Assembly (NCBI RefSeq): GCF_003050615.1
Contig: NZ_NWBU01000005.1
Location: 212,933-276,932 of the forward strand
Reading direction: 5' to 3'
DNA length: 64,000 bases
Origin: Sphingomonas oleivorans
Lineage (GTDB): Bacteria; Pseudomonadota; Alphaproteobacteria; Sphingomonadales; Sphingomonadaceae
Shown here: positions 44,232 to 53,760 of the stretch, piece after piece
Layout: each line of letters begins with the position of its first letter
Numbering within the stretch: the first letter of the stretch is position 1
Made by a program: the position numbers and the translations under genes
Notes under the pieces: generated by a model
Database searches by the model: none
What the model saw: only the letters and a program-made list of their open reading frames with translations
Told to the model about the DNA's origin: nothing

Positions 44232-45143
44232 CTATTTGCGCCGGAGGAAGGCCGTTACCGTCTTCACCGTCGCGGCGGGCTGCTCTTCCATCAGCCAATG
44301 TCCCGAAGCGGGGATGACGGCGCCCGTCACGTCGGTGGCGGCGGCCTCGGCGACGGTCGCCATCATCGTGCCGAAGGATTTTTCGCCGCCGACCGCCAGG
44401 ACGGGCATGGCGAGCTTTCCCCGGGCGAGGAAGCCATGATTGTCGATCACGTCCCGATCGAAGGCGGCGAACTGGGCAAAGCCCGCATGCATTGCGCCCG
44501 GCCGGGCATAGAGCGCGGCATAATGCCGGCGCGAGGCTTCGTCGAAACTCTTCGGGTCGGCCGAGAATTCGTTCCAGAAGCGGTCGAGATAGATGCGCTC
44601 GCGGCCGGCGACCAGCCGTTCCATGTCGGGGCCACCGAAGCGGAAATGCCAGAGGAGCGGGCTTTTGAGGATTTCGTCCCACGGCCCGATGCCGGGCAAG
44701 GGCGCATCCATGAGCACCAATTTGGTGACGCAGCCGGGATATTGGGCGGCGAAGGCATAGGCGACCATATTGCCGATATCATGGCCGACGACATCGGCCT
44801 TCCCCACCTTCAGCGCATCGAGCAGGCGGGCCATGTCCTGGCCCTGCATCTTCTTGTCATAGCCGGCCTCGGCCCGTGCGGACAGGCCCATGCCGCGCAG
44901 GTCGGGCACGATCACCTTGTGATCGCGGGCAAGCTCGGCAGCGAGCGGCGCCCACATGTCGCCGGTTTCGCCATAGCCGTGGATCAGCAGCACGGCCGGG
45001 CCGGCCCCGCCGACACGGACATGGAGCGTCGTGCCGTTGGCGGCGACCTCCTGCGTCTCGAAGCTCGCCGGATAGGCAGGGACCTGCGCAACCGCAGGAG
45101 CGAAAACTGCCAGGGCAGCGGCGGTCAGAAGCGAACGGAACAT
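44232..45143 (-). CDS. Alpha/beta hydrolase (epoxide hydrolase/dehalogenase-like), exported
   Basis: A 303-residue hydrolase with signal peptide (ending AVAQ). LIHGYGETGDMW holds the oxyanion HG-x-G motif; the nucleophile elbow is GHDIGNM, so the nucleophile is Asp as in epoxide hydrolases and haloalkane dehalogenases; the catalytic His is in IPASGHWLMEE. Start 45143 is supported by AAGGAAG. It is divergent from a LysR regulator with 122 bp between, so the LysR protein probably controls it. Substrate unknown. Confidence 0.85.
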   Translation of the reverse strand: MFRSLLTAAALAVFAPAVAQVPAYPASFETQEVAANGTTLHVRVGGAGPAVLLIHGYGETGDMWAPLAAELARDHKVIVPDLRGMGLSARAEAGYDKKMQGQDMARLLDALKVGKADVVGHDIGNMVAYAFAAQYPGCVTKLVLMDAPLPGIGPWDEILKSPLLWHFRFGGPDMERLVAGRERIYLDRFWNEFSADPKSFDEASRRHYAALYARPGAMHAGFAQFAAFDRDVIDNHGFLARGKLAMPVLAVGGEKSFGTMMATVAEAAATDVTGAVIPASGHWLMEEQPAATVKTVTAFLRRK

Positions 45144-45265
45144 GGCGGATCTTCCTTTCATCATGATGCGCCGGGGCGGCGCATTCGCTGGACAGGAAGA
45201 TGCCCTTCGGCCATTGTTCCGACTAGCCGGCGAAGACCGAAACCGAAATCCGGAAAAACCGAACG

Positions 45266-46189
45266 ATGATCAAGCTCGAAGGCGTCTCGGCATTCACGGC
45301 AATCGTGGATGCAGGATCGATCAGCAGCGCGGCGCGCCATCTCGGCAAGCCGAAATCGGTCGTCAGCGACCGGCTGGCCGAGCTCGAGCGCGAACTCGGC
45401 ACCCGGCTGATCCAAAGGACCACCAGGAACCTATCCCTGACCGAGGATGGCGAAACCTTCCTGCCCCGTGCACGGCGCATTTTGAGAGAGACGATCGAGG
45501 CCGCGGCCGAGCTTTCCGAACGGCGCGGGACCCTAGCGGGGCCGTTGCGGATTTCGGCGCCCGTCGGCTTCGGGATTCTTCACCTCGGCAGGGCGCTCAA
45601 TTCCTTTCTCGCGGCGCATCGCGAGATCGACCTGGCGCTCGACCTCAACGACAATTTCGTCGATGCCGCGGCGGACGGGTTCGACGCGGTGCTCCGGATC
45701 GGCGCCATCGCCGATAACCGGCTGGTCGCCAAGCGCCTCGCGACGACACGACGCGTCATGGTCGCCTCGCCCGACTATCTGGCTGCGAACGGCACGCCGG
45801 CCGGCATCGCCGAGCTCGAGGCGCATCATGGGATCCTCTATGCCAATCGCGAGTCCGACTGGCGCTTTGCAGGCAAAGCGGGCTGGACGGTCGCGCGCCC
45901 GCGGGCGGTCCTGCGCGTCAACAATGGCCTGGTGATGCGCGACGCGACGGTTGCCGGCCTCGGCATCAGCCTGCTCCCCTCCTTCTACGTCAATGAAGAG
46001 TTGCGGCGGGGCAGCCTGATCCTGCTCGACCTCGGGCTCGAAGCCGAGCGCGCGGAACTGTTCGTCGTCTATCCGCGCGATCGCAATGCCTCGGCCAAGG
46101 TGCTGGCCTTGATCGACAGCCTGCGAAAAAGCTTCGGCGACCCGCCTTATTGGGACTGCGCCGCAGGGCCTGTCGGGCAATTCAGCTAG
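45266..46189 (+). CDS. LysR-family transcriptional regulator
   Basis: A 307-residue LTTR. Winged HTH at residues 1-60 (FTAIVDAGSISSAARHLGKPKSVVSDRLAELERELG) and a substrate-binding domain with the CrgA/YafC-type blocks GPLRISAPVGFGILHL and LVAKRLATTRRVMVASPDYL. It is divergent from the alpha/beta hydrolase at 44232-45143. Confidence 0.88.
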   Translation: MIKLEGVSAFTAIVDAGSISSAARHLGKPKSVVSDRLAELERELGTRLIQRTTRNLSLTEDGETFLPRARRILRETIEAAAELSERRGTLAGPLRISAPVGFGILHLGRALNSFLAAHREIDLALDLNDNFVDAAADGFDAVLRIGAIADNRLVAKRLATTRRVMVASPDYLAANGTPAGIAELEAHHGILYANRESDWRFAGKAGWTVARPRAVLRVNNGLVMRDATVAGLGISLLPSFYVNEELRRGSLILLDLGLEAERAELFVVYPRDRNASAKVLALIDSLRKSFGDPPYWDCAAGPVGQFS

Positions 46190-46216
46190 ACGGATGGGCA
46201 ATCAGGGACGGCCCGC

Positions 46217-46587
46217 CTACCGATCCGGCTCGCGACCATCCACGAGTGCCGGCTCATCGATGAGTTTCCATCCGCTGCCGTCAATGGCGAGATAGGTAGC
46301 AACGCCCCTTGCTCCTCTGCGAGTAGGAGCAGACGAACTCGCTGGGTTCCTCGTCAATATCCTTGCATCTGATCCGGCGCAGGCTGGCAGGGCTGACGCG
46401 ATCACCATCGAAGCGAGTGAGCGCCTGCGCCAGTTCTGCCGCCGCCGTCGTTCAACCACCCTTCGCAACGCGCGAGACCGTGGCCTACACGCGCAAGTAG
46501 GAACGCGGCGGCTAAGACCCATGCTGACCATTCGGGAGCCGCGGTTCGCTCCTCTAAAGCAGTCGCTTGTTCACGCAGCAACTCCAC
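46217..46587 (-). pseudogene. Small hypothetical gene, frameshifted
   Basis: One frame gives MELLREQATALEERTAAPEWSAWVL with a membrane segment, a second gives LRRIRCKDIDEEPSEFVCSYSQ, and a third gives VATYLAIDGSGWKLIDEPALVDG to a stop at 46217. Read together they look like a single small protein with one hydrophobic segment and a conserved C-terminal domain, interrupted by frameshifts near 46310 and 46440. No family recognised; a decayed gene is the simplest explanation. Confidence 0.4.
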
Positions 46588-46615
46588 CCGGCCAAGGGAG
46601 CTGGGCCAGAGGCAG

Positions 46616-47362
46616 TCAGCTGGTCGGCGTCTTCAGCTTCGCTTTCTGTTCACGGATGTAGGCAAGCTCTGCCTTCGCTATGGAGTCGCTGGGGTCCAGC
46701 TTCAAGCACTGGCGATAAAACCTCTCCGCCTCGTCAAGCTTGCCCTGTTCGATCAGAACATAGCCCATCCCTCGCAAAGCCCGCCGCTTTTCGAAATTCT
46801 TCATATCATCGTCAGGCGCGAATTCGGCTGCATCAGAGGCTCGCTGAAAAAGCTCAAACGCCTGCGTCCACTCCTTACGCGACTTGTTCCATTCGCCAAG
46901 CTCGGCAAGATACTGGGCATTGAGTGGCGAGAGCTCGATAGCACGATCGAAGAACGGCTTGGCGTCCTCGGCTCGCCCAACATCGACTAACACAAAACCC
47001 TTTAGGAACAAGACATTAGCCCAGGTTGGACCAAGAACGAGCGTGTCCCTTTTCATCTTCGCGCCCATAGCGGCATAAACCAAGGCGTCTATCATCGCCC
47101 GCGAACAGAAGATTTGACGCTTTTCATCGGCGTGCGATTTATCCTCTGCAGCTATGGCAGCATCGAGGATCGGTAGCGCCTCGGCGGATCGCTTAGCCCG
47201 GATCAGCGCGATCGCTTCCCTCTCCAGCTTCTCGACTTCAGTATTAGCCCCCTGCTCGATCGTCGCCTTGCTGTCGTCCCTCTGTACGATGACAGTCGGA
47301 TTTTCTGCGACTGCCACTGTCGAGATCACCAAGAGCGGCATAAGGCCGAAAGCTACTCGCAT
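46616..47362 (-). CDS. Tetratricopeptide repeat protein, exported
   Basis: A 248-residue protein with a signal peptide (MRVAFGLMPLLVISTVAVAE) and at least three TPR motifs: about 48-80 (AIALIRAKRSAEALPILDAAI), 112-150 (FLKGFVLVDVGRAEDAKPFFDRAIELSP) and 192-225 (GMGYVLIEQGKLDEAERFYRQCLKLDPSD). It probably acts as a periplasmic protein-interaction scaffold. No partner is evident. The 300 bp downstream of its promoter side (47363-47662) show no gene or clear signal. Confidence 0.8.
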   Translation of the reverse strand: MRVAFGLMPLLVISTVAVAENPTVIVQRDDSKATIEQGANTEVEKLEREAIALIRAKRSAEALPILDAAIAAEDKSHADEKRQIFCSRAMIDALVYAAMGAKMKRDTLVLGPTWANVLFLKGFVLVDVGRAEDAKPFFDRAIELSPLNAQYLAELGEWNKSRKEWTQAFELFQRASDAAEFAPDDDMKNFEKRRALRGMGYVLIEQGKLDEAERFYRQCLKLDPSDSIAKAELAYIREQKAKLKTPTS

Positions 47363-47662
47363 ACCCCCTCCTATCTTTGACGGCGCAGCTTAGCATCGCA
47401 AATAGGGCTGTCACGTTGGTCCCCCTATCCTACATGTGGGGTCATCAAAGGCTGCATGCTTCCATGTTCCGGGAGCTTTAAGTTGGGCTTCGGTCGGCCA
47501 GCACTTTGCGCGGAAGGCGTCTGCTACCGCGGTCTATCGCCCAACAGCAGACCTTCCGCTTTCTACCCACTTGCGACATTAGCCCCAAATTGGCTGAGAT
47601 CCTGTCGCACCGTCGCCGATCGGCCCATTGTTGCCCTTATCGCCTGCCAGCAATGCGAGCGG

Positions 47663-48130
47663 ATGCATGGCCTTCGCACTTTTGCCTGCCTCGCCGGGCT
47701 GCTCACCGCGGCGGCTCCGGCGCGCGCGCAGCTCAGCGCCGAAGACGCGCTGGCACAGGCCAGGAGGCTCATGGCCAGTGACCGATGCAACGAGGCCAGC
47801 GACGGTGAGATCGTCATTTGCGCGCGGGATAGCGAGCGGGAGGCGGAGCGATATCGCCTCCCCCTCCCCGACGAGCGTCCGGCCGATATGCGGGGGGCGG
47901 TTCGCGGCGAGGCGCCGCGCGCCTCCGCCGAGGCATCGACCAGCGGCGGTTACGGCCTCTTCGCCGGACAAAGACGCTGCGGAAAGGCCGAGGCGCGGCA
48001 ATATGGCTATGGCGGCGGCAACGATCCGCTGAGCGCGATGCTGAAGCTGGGAACGCTGCTGCTCGATCCCGATGCGGACATAGCGCCGCCTGTCGCGCTT
48101 CCGCGCCGGCTCAACGACAGCCCCGATTGA
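47663..48130 (+). CDS. Secreted protein of unknown function
   Basis: A 155-residue protein starting at ATG 47663 with a signal peptide (MHGLRTFACLAGLLTAAAPARAQ). The mature part has CNEASDGEIVICARDSEREAERYRLPLPDER, a pattern found in many sphingomonad secreted hypotheticals, then a Gly-rich and Pro-ending tail. Two or three cysteines may form a disulfide. No function known; it stands alone. Confidence 0.65.
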   Translation: MHGLRTFACLAGLLTAAAPARAQLSAEDALAQARRLMASDRCNEASDGEIVICARDSEREAERYRLPLPDERPADMRGAVRGEAPRASAEASTSGGYGLFAGQRRCGKAEARQYGYGGGNDPLSAMLKLGTLLLDPDADIAPPVALPRRLNDSPD

Positions 48131-48356
48131 ACAGAGCGGCGCAGCGTGAAGGAAAGCCTGCGGTCTCTCCCGTTACGAACATTCGGCTCGGCATCCAGAC
48201 ATTGTGTCATGCGCACACTGCATTCGCCCGGGGATCGCGGGCAGAGGGTATGGATCGCGTTATCAAATGCGAGCTGATCAAAGGCCGACCTGCGGCCGAA
48301 TAAGGCTGGACGGCATCTGCTGGATATCCGCTTCCACCCATTGCGGACCTCCGCTC

Positions 48357-48905
48357 ATGATGCAATCTATGGCTGTGCCTTATGCCGTTTACCTTGATCT
48401 GGACGATGCCAGCAATAAGAGGCTCGAGGCGTTATCTGCTCGCATAGAAAGCATTGCCGGCGAGGCAATCACGCCGCGAAGCATGGGTCAGCCATACCAC
48501 ATTACGCTCGCGGTATATTCGTCTTTGAATTTAGAAAGCGCTCTCGCCTGCCTTTCAGCCTTTTCAGCCAAGGCGTCGGCGATGCCGGTCACCTTGCTCA
48601 GCCTGGGCCTTTTTCCTGGCCTGACCAACGTAGTTTTTGCAGCGCCTGTAGCAACTTCGGCACTGCTCTCACTGCATGCCAGCTTCCACCACGCCATGCG
48701 GGATATCGGCCCAAGCCAACCCTATTACTTGCCAGATGTCTGGGTGCCTCACGTCACGCTCGGCATGAACCTCAACAGCAGTCAGCTTGGCGAAGCCGTC
48801 GCTCGTATCGCGCCGGATTGGGATCCGATCCAAGCGGAAATCTGCGCGGTTCGCCTAATTCTCGTCGATCCGGTCACAACGCTATGGCACACAAGCTTAG
48901 CCTAG
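48357..48905 (+). CDS. 2'-5' RNA ligase family (2H phosphoesterase) protein
   Basis: A 182-residue protein of the 2H phosphoesterase superfamily. The two diagnostic H-x-T/S-x motifs are present: YHITLAVY (about residue 44) and PHVTLGMN (about residue 138). Such proteins hydrolyse or ligate 2',5'- or cyclic phosphodiesters of RNA or nucleotides. The start at 48357 (paired ATGs) is chosen over 48204, which lacks a ribosome site. Base composition is slightly less GC-rich than in the neighbours. Confidence 0.8.
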   Translation: MMQSMAVPYAVYLDLDDASNKRLEALSARIESIAGEAITPRSMGQPYHITLAVYSSLNLESALACLSAFSAKASAMPVTLLSLGLFPGLTNVVFAAPVATSALLSLHASFHHAMRDIGPSQPYYLPDVWVPHVTLGMNLNSSQLGEAVARIAPDWDPIQAEICAVRLILVDPVTTLWHTSLA

Positions 48906-49101
48906 CTTCGATTAGACGACAGCCTCCACCCCGTCCGGTCCTTCAAGCGAGGTGGGCAGGGACAACAGGGTAACAGGAAGATCTGCTTGTCGCCCGCCGG
49001 CCGGTACCAGCGGCCCGATCCGCTCGCCCGACGCCGCCTCCAAAAGCCCGCCCTGGGAGCCGAAGGCGTGGCGCGCAGCAATCAGCCGTGAGGCCACCCC
49101 G

Positions 49102-49920
49102 TCAGGCTTCGTCCACCCAGCCTGGACCGGCTGCGCCTGCGCCGTTCAGGTGCAGCGCCAAGCCGGTCGCGCCCGGATCGCCCAGGCCGGGGCGGAGCTG
49201 CATGCTCGGGATCAGATAATCCCCGCCATTCTGCCGCCGATAGGGAATGGACGGGGTGGAGCCAAGCGTCCGCATCCTCTCGCGCAACTGCTCGGCAACG
49301 GCCTCGAAGCCGGCATCGTCGAGACGATCGACCCTATAGGCTACGAACGGCGGAAGCACGTCATAGCCCGGATAATAGAGGATGCCGTGATTGATCGGGA
49401 ACAGCAGGTCGTCGATCGGCCCGTTGATCCCGCGGGCGGAATAATGCTCCTCCCAGCCGCCGGCGGTCACGATCAGCATGGCGCGCTTGCCCGCCAGGGT
49501 CCCCTCGCCATAGCGGTCGCCCCATCGCCTGTCGCTATGCTCGCCCACGCCATAGGCGAAGCCATAGGCATATACCCGATCGACCCAGCCCTTGAGGATC
49601 GCCGGCATGGTGAACCACCAGAGGGGGAATTGGAGGATCAGGACATCGGCCCACAGCAGCTTCTCCTGCTCGGCCTTCACATCTTCGGTCAGCGCGTCCG
49701 CGACGAAGGCCTCGCCGGAGGCCGCGGCCGGCCTGAACCGCGCGTCCGGCGCCAGCACGGGGAAGTCGGCCCGGTCGACCTCGGATTTCCAGCCATCGGC
49801 ATAAAGGTCCGACACGCGCACCTCATGGCCCTGGGCCTCGAGCTCCCGGATGGCGACGTCGCGGAGCGCGCCGTTGAGCGAGCGCGGTTCGGGATGGGCG
49901 AAGACGAGCAGGACTTTCAT
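49102..49920 (-). CDS. NAD(P)H-dependent quinone/flavin oxidoreductase (NQO1/MdaB-like)
   Basis: A 272-residue flavodoxin-fold enzyme. The FMN/FAD phosphate loop is FAHPEPRSLNGALRD at the N-terminus; LILQFPLWWFTMPAILKGWVDRVYAYGFAY and MLIVTAGGWEEHYSARG are the NQO1/MdaB family blocks around the flavin and substrate. It carries out two-electron reduction of quinones or similar electrophiles in the cytoplasm. It is divergent from a LysR regulator with a 14-bp palindrome between. Confidence 0.88.
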   Translation of the reverse strand: MKVLLVFAHPEPRSLNGALRDVAIRELEAQGHEVRVSDLYADGWKSEVDRADFPVLAPDARFRPAAASGEAFVADALTEDVKAEQEKLLWADVLILQFPLWWFTMPAILKGWVDRVYAYGFAYGVGEHSDRRWGDRYGEGTLAGKRAMLIVTAGGWEEHYSARGINGPIDDLLFPINHGILYYPGYDVLPPFVAYRVDRLDDAGFEAVAEQLRERMRTLGSTPSIPYRRQNGGDYLIPSMQLRPGLGDPGATGLALHLNGAGAAGPGWVDEA

Positions 49921-49995
49921 GGGCCAGCGCTCCGATGTTGGGAAACCGGCCCTTCAGCTAGGCGATACCGGAATGATCCGCTACATATGGCAAAT

Positions 49996-50009
49996 GCATA
50001 ATATTATGC
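49996..50009. promoter_or_regulatory. Palindromic LysR site between quinone reductase and LysR genes
   Basis: GCATAATATTATGC, a perfect 14-bp palindrome containing the LTTR T-N11-A geometry, 7 bp before the LysR start and 76 bp before the reductase start. Confidence 0.6.
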
Positions 50010-50015
50010 CGTTCA

Positions 50016-50948
50016 ATGAATAAGTCCGACGTCACGCTCGAGCGCATGCGCAGCTTCGTCCGCGTCGCCGAGCGCGGCAGCCTGTCGGCGGTCGCGCGCG
50101 AGCTCGGCGTCGGCCAGTCGACGGTCACGCGCCATTTGCGGGAGCTTGAGGCAGCCGTCGGCGTGCCCTTGCTCAGCAGGACCACCCGGCGCGTCACGAT
50201 GACCGACGAAGGCAGCCGCTATTATGCCGACTGCGTCCAGATATTGCGCCTCGTCGAGCAGGCCGGCGATGAGGCACGGGGCACGCGCGGCGCGCCCGCC
50301 GGCACGATCCGGCTATCCTGCACGGCGGCCTTCGGGATCCTGCATGTCAGCCGGCTGATCTTCGCCTTTCAGGACCGCTATCCCGACATCGGGATCGACC
50401 TCAGCCTCAACGACGCGCGCGTCGATCTTGTGCGCGAGGGCGTCGATATCGCGTTGCGCCTGGGTCCGCTCAGCGACAGCTCGATGAAGCTCAGGGCGCT
50501 CGGCCTATGCAGGCGCCTGCTCGTGGCGGCACCCGCCTATCTGGCGGCGCGCGGGACGCCGGCCGTCCCGCGGGACCTGTCCGACCATGAGGGCATCCGC
50601 ATGTCGAACGTGGCGGGGAGCGACATGCTCGCCCTGCAGGGGCCGGACGGCACGCGCCATGCGGTGCCCTTCGGGGGACGTTTCCGGATCGACCATGGGC
50701 TTGCCGTGCGCGAGGCGCTTGTCGCCGGGCGCGGCATCGCGCCTGCGCATCGATGGCTTGTCGACGATCTCCTGGCGGCCGGCCGGCTCGAACCGATCCT
50801 GCCGGACTATTCGCTGCCCCCCGTCCCCTTGAGCATGCTGATCGTCCCGGAGCGCGCGGGCATTGCCCGGGTCCGGCTGCTGGTCGACTTTCTCGCCGGG
50901 CGGATTGGCGCCATCCCGGGGATCGAGACGCCGCGGCCGGCGCCTTAG
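50016..50948 (+). CDS. LysR-family transcriptional regulator
   Basis: A 310-residue LTTR with HTH RMRSFVRVAERGSLSAVARELGVGQSTVTRHLRELEAAVG (residues 8-47) and a CrgA-type effector domain (TIRLSCTAAFGILHVSRLIF, LCRRLLVAAPAYLAARGTP). It is divergent from the quinone reductase at 49102-49920, and the pair is a classic LTTR-redox enzyme arrangement. It is intact. Confidence 0.88.
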   Translation: MNKSDVTLERMRSFVRVAERGSLSAVARELGVGQSTVTRHLRELEAAVGVPLLSRTTRRVTMTDEGSRYYADCVQILRLVEQAGDEARGTRGAPAGTIRLSCTAAFGILHVSRLIFAFQDRYPDIGIDLSLNDARVDLVREGVDIALRLGPLSDSSMKLRALGLCRRLLVAAPAYLAARGTPAVPRDLSDHEGIRMSNVAGSDMLALQGPDGTRHAVPFGGRFRIDHGLAVREALVAGRGIAPAHRWLVDDLLAAGRLEPILPDYSLPPVPLSMLIVPERAGIARVRLLVDFLAGRIGAIPGIETPRPAP

Positions 50949-51100
50949 CGGGCGCGCCCCGGGACGCCAGCCCTGCCGGGGCACGGGAGCCCAGCCGAAG
51001 CCGGGCCTTGAGATGCGGGCATCCCGATCCCGCAAGCGCGGCATGCCCAGCATCGTGGCGGTATGAGCCGGCCGAATTCCCCGTCGGTTGCGCCGCGACG

Positions 51101-51865
51101 TCAGCTCGGCTTGCGGAAACGATAGAGGAAGCGGTCGGTCTTGCCCCGTATCGCGGGATCGAACACCAGCTTGCCATGATCGTCGGCCGGGTTGGCGAGA
51201 AGCGGGCTCTGCGCTTCGAGGAGGAAGCCGGCCGCCTTGAAATCCGCCTTCACGGTCTCGGGATCGATCCGGTGCAGCGTATCGACGATCGCGCGCGTGT
51301 CGCCCGGCAGGCCGACATGGTCGATGACGCCCACGACGCCGCTGGGTTTCATCGCGGCATAGAGCGCGCGCAGGAAGGCGGCGGGATCGGTGCGCGGGAT
51401 CTTATATTTGGCCGATTCCCAATAGAGATCGTGATAGCTGAGGCTGATCATCGCGAAGTCGAAGCTGCGCGGCGCGGCGGCGAAGGCTTCGAACGGATAG
51501 CGCACGAAACGGATATCGGGCTGCCGCGCGCGCAGCTCGGCCCAGATCTTCTGCTCCTCGGGGCTGGCATAGAATTGCTGCGGCTCGAATGCGGTGACCG
51601 CTCCCTTCGGCCCGACCGCATTGGCCATGATCTCGGCCCAATAGCCCGATCCCGTCATGATGTCGGCCGCGGACATGCCCTGGCGGAAGCCGAGAAAGGC
51701 GAGCACCTCGGCCGGCTTGCGGCTTACATCCAGCGCGACCGCCTCGGCGGGGCGGCCGGGCATGGCGACCGCGTCCGCGAGCGTGGGCGCAGCCGGCGCG
51801 GCGCCGGCCTGAGCGCAGAGAAGAAATACCGCACCCCCAAGTGCGGGCAGAAAGGCGCGACGCAT
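51101..51865 (-). CDS. SAM-dependent methyltransferase with signal peptide
   Basis: A 254-residue class I methyltransferase-like protein (COG4798 type). A signal peptide (MRRAFLPALGGAVFLLCAQAGAA) precedes a Rossmann fold: motif I reads SAADIMTGSGYWAEIMA, the acidic end of strand 2 is TAFEPQQFY, and the motif around strand 4 is FDFAMISLSYHDLYW. Export is unusual for a SAM-dependent enzyme because SAM is cytoplasmic, yet this family regularly carries such a segment. Substrate unknown. Confidence 0.8.
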   Translation of the reverse strand: MRRAFLPALGGAVFLLCAQAGAAPAAPTLADAVAMPGRPAEAVALDVSRKPAEVLAFLGFRQGMSAADIMTGSGYWAEIMANAVGPKGAVTAFEPQQFYASPEEQKIWAELRARQPDIRFVRYPFEAFAAAPRSFDFAMISLSYHDLYWESAKYKIPRTDPAAFLRALYAAMKPSGVVGVIDHVGLPGDTRAIVDTLHRIDPETVKADFKAAGFLLEAQSPLLANPADDHGKLVFDPAIRGKTDRFLYRFRKPS

Positions 51866-52083
51866 GCTGATCTCCTAATATCGATCGCCCGGACCATGCA
51901 TCGCACCTGTCCAGCGCTCAATCTGCGCGCCGGACCGCTGTCGATGCCTGTATGAGGTTCGTCGAAAATAAGGATCCCGCCTCGCCCTTGCCGAAGCTGC
52001 TCCGACGGCCTTTTCGAGACGGCCGATCGGCAAGGACTTCGAACGAACCCTAAATCCGCTACCGCTTTCCTATATGCTGGGCT

Positions 52084-52977
52084 CTAAGCGTGCAGTCGCT
52101 CGCTTGCCGCCCTGCGCACCGCGTCCGTCAACGCGCGCAGCGATGCGGCATAGAGCCGCGCTACGTTCCAGTAGAGCCTCACCTCGATCCGCAGCGCTGG
52201 CGGCAACTCTACTAAACGGCCAGAATCCATGTGCGATCTGGCAAGCGCAACAGGCTGTAATCCCCAGGCGAGTCCGGCAAGGCAAAGGTCCAGAAAGCCT
52301 TGTGTAGAGGGAACCCAATGCGTCGGCGCACGAAGTTCAACACCATAGGCTTCCTGGGCCCAGCGAGCTTGCAATGCGTCCCGCCGATCAAAACGCATGT
52401 GCGGCGCTTTCGCCAGCGTATCGGCATTCACGCCTTCGCTGAAATGGCGTGCCATGAAATCCGGGCTGGCGCAGGCGGCATAGCGCAGCGCTCCCAGCAG
52501 GATCGTCTTGCATCCCTGCACCGGCTCAGGATCGGCGGTGACGGCGGCCTGGACCTCGCCGGAGCGGAGCCGGTCGGCGGTATGCGCCTCATCCTCCAGC
52601 ATCAGGTCGAGCAACATGCCCGTGCCTTGGGCGAAGGTGGCGGCGGCTTGCGGGAACCATGTCGCCAGACTGTCCGCATTGACCGCCACCTTGAGCGTGA
52701 GTGGCGGTCCTGCCCCTTCGCCTTTGGGAGCCAGCGCCGGCGTCAGATCGGCTTCCAGCAGTTGCACCCGGTCGAAATGCGCGCAGAGTGTCCGGCCAAG
52801 ATCGGTGGGCGCGCATGGCTGGCCCCGGACGATCAGGATCGTTCCCAGCCGTTCCTCATATCCGCGCACGCGCTGCGACACTGCCGAAGGGGTGATACCG
52901 AGCGTATCGGCCGCGCGCTCGAAGCTGCCCTCGCGGATCACGGCGGCGATGGCGGCCAAGGCGGGATAATCGAGCAT
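52084..52977 (-). CDS. LysG/ArgP-type LysR regulator
   Basis: A 297-residue LTTR of the ArgP/LysG branch. HTH: ALAAIAAVIREGSFERAADTLGITPSAVSQRVRGYEERLG, followed by TILIVRGQPCAPTDLGRTL, which is typical of the branch. It is divergent from a LysE/ArgO exporter with 73 bp between; in known cases (Corynebacterium lysG, E. coli argP) this regulator activates the exporter in response to lysine or arginine. A perfect palindrome abuts its start codon. Confidence 0.92.
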   Translation of the reverse strand: MLDYPALAAIAAVIREGSFERAADTLGITPSAVSQRVRGYEERLGTILIVRGQPCAPTDLGRTLCAHFDRVQLLEADLTPALAPKGEGAGPPLTLKVAVNADSLATWFPQAAATFAQGTGMLLDLMLEDEAHTADRLRSGEVQAAVTADPEPVQGCKTILLGALRYAACASPDFMARHFSEGVNADTLAKAPHMRFDRRDALQARWAQEAYGVELRAPTHWVPSTQGFLDLCLAGLAWGLQPVALARSHMDSGRLVELPPALRIEVRLYWNVARLYAASLRALTDAVRRAASERLHA

Positions 52978-52998
52978 GGATGAAGCATTGCTTCATCC
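52978..52998. promoter_or_regulatory. Palindromic operator of the LysG/LysE pair
   Basis: GGATGAAGCA, one T, then its exact reverse complement: a perfect 10-1-10 inverted repeat in the 73-bp intergenic region, directly next to the regulator start codon. It contains T-N11-A type symmetry expected for LysR proteins. Confidence 0.75.
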
Positions 52999-53050
52999 AG
53001 GTTAGAAGAACAAGTTTTCCTAATCGCAGCGCCAGCGCCACAAGCGCGGC

Positions 53051-53680
53051 ATGACAAGCAATATCTCTCCCTTCCTTGCCGGCTTCGCCCTGTCGGCGGC
53101 GCTCATCATGGCGATCGGCGCGCAGAATCTTTTCGTGCTGCGTCAGGGGTTGCGGCGCGAGCATGTCGGCCTGATCGTCCTGTTTTGCGGCAGCGCCGAC
53201 GCGGTGCTGATCGGAGCGGGGGTTGGCGGCGTGGGCGCGTTCCTTGCCGCAGTGCCGCAACTGACCAAGTTTCTGGCGATTGGCGGCGCTGCATTCCTGG
53301 GCTGGTATGGCGTAAAAGCGTTGCAGCGCATGGCGTCACCCGACGCGATGTCCGTTGTCGCGGGCGGCGGATTGACGCTTGGGCGTGCGATCGCCGCCGC
53401 CGCCGGGTTCACCTTCCTCAATCCGCATGTCTATCTCGACACGGTATTGCTCATGGGTGCGGCCGGATCGGCGCAGCCCGCAGCCTTGCGTCCGATATTC
53501 GTCGCCGGGGCCGCGACCGCCAGTTTCACATGGTTCGCAGCGCTCGGCTATGGGGCGCGGATATTGGTGCCGCTGTTTGCACGGCCGATGGCATGGCGCG
53601 TGTTGGACGCGGTTGTCGGTGTCACGATGCTGTCGCTGGCGGGATCGCTGGTCTTCCGCGCCATCCTGCTTCCCGCCTGA
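53051..53680 (+). CDS. LysE/ArgO-type basic amino acid exporter
   Basis: A 209-residue LysE superfamily exporter with six helices. Signature blocks are FALSAALIMAIGAQNLFVLRQGLRR at helix 1 and AAAAGFTFLNPHVYLDTVLLMGA at helix 4. It exports lysine, arginine or an analogue such as canavanine. Divergent lysG/argP-like regulator upstream. Confidence 0.92.
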   Translation: MTSNISPFLAGFALSAALIMAIGAQNLFVLRQGLRREHVGLIVLFCGSADAVLIGAGVGGVGAFLAAVPQLTKFLAIGGAAFLGWYGVKALQRMASPDAMSVVAGGGLTLGRAIAAAAGFTFLNPHVYLDTVLLMGAAGSAQPAALRPIFVAGAATASFTWFAALGYGARILVPLFARPMAWRVLDAVVGVTMLSLAGSLVFRAILLPA

Positions 53681-53760
53681 TATGCTTCGCAAGCAAGCCG
53701 AAGGATTAGCGGCATCGCCAGCCCTCAATCCGCCACCCGATACCCTTTCCAGGAGCACCA

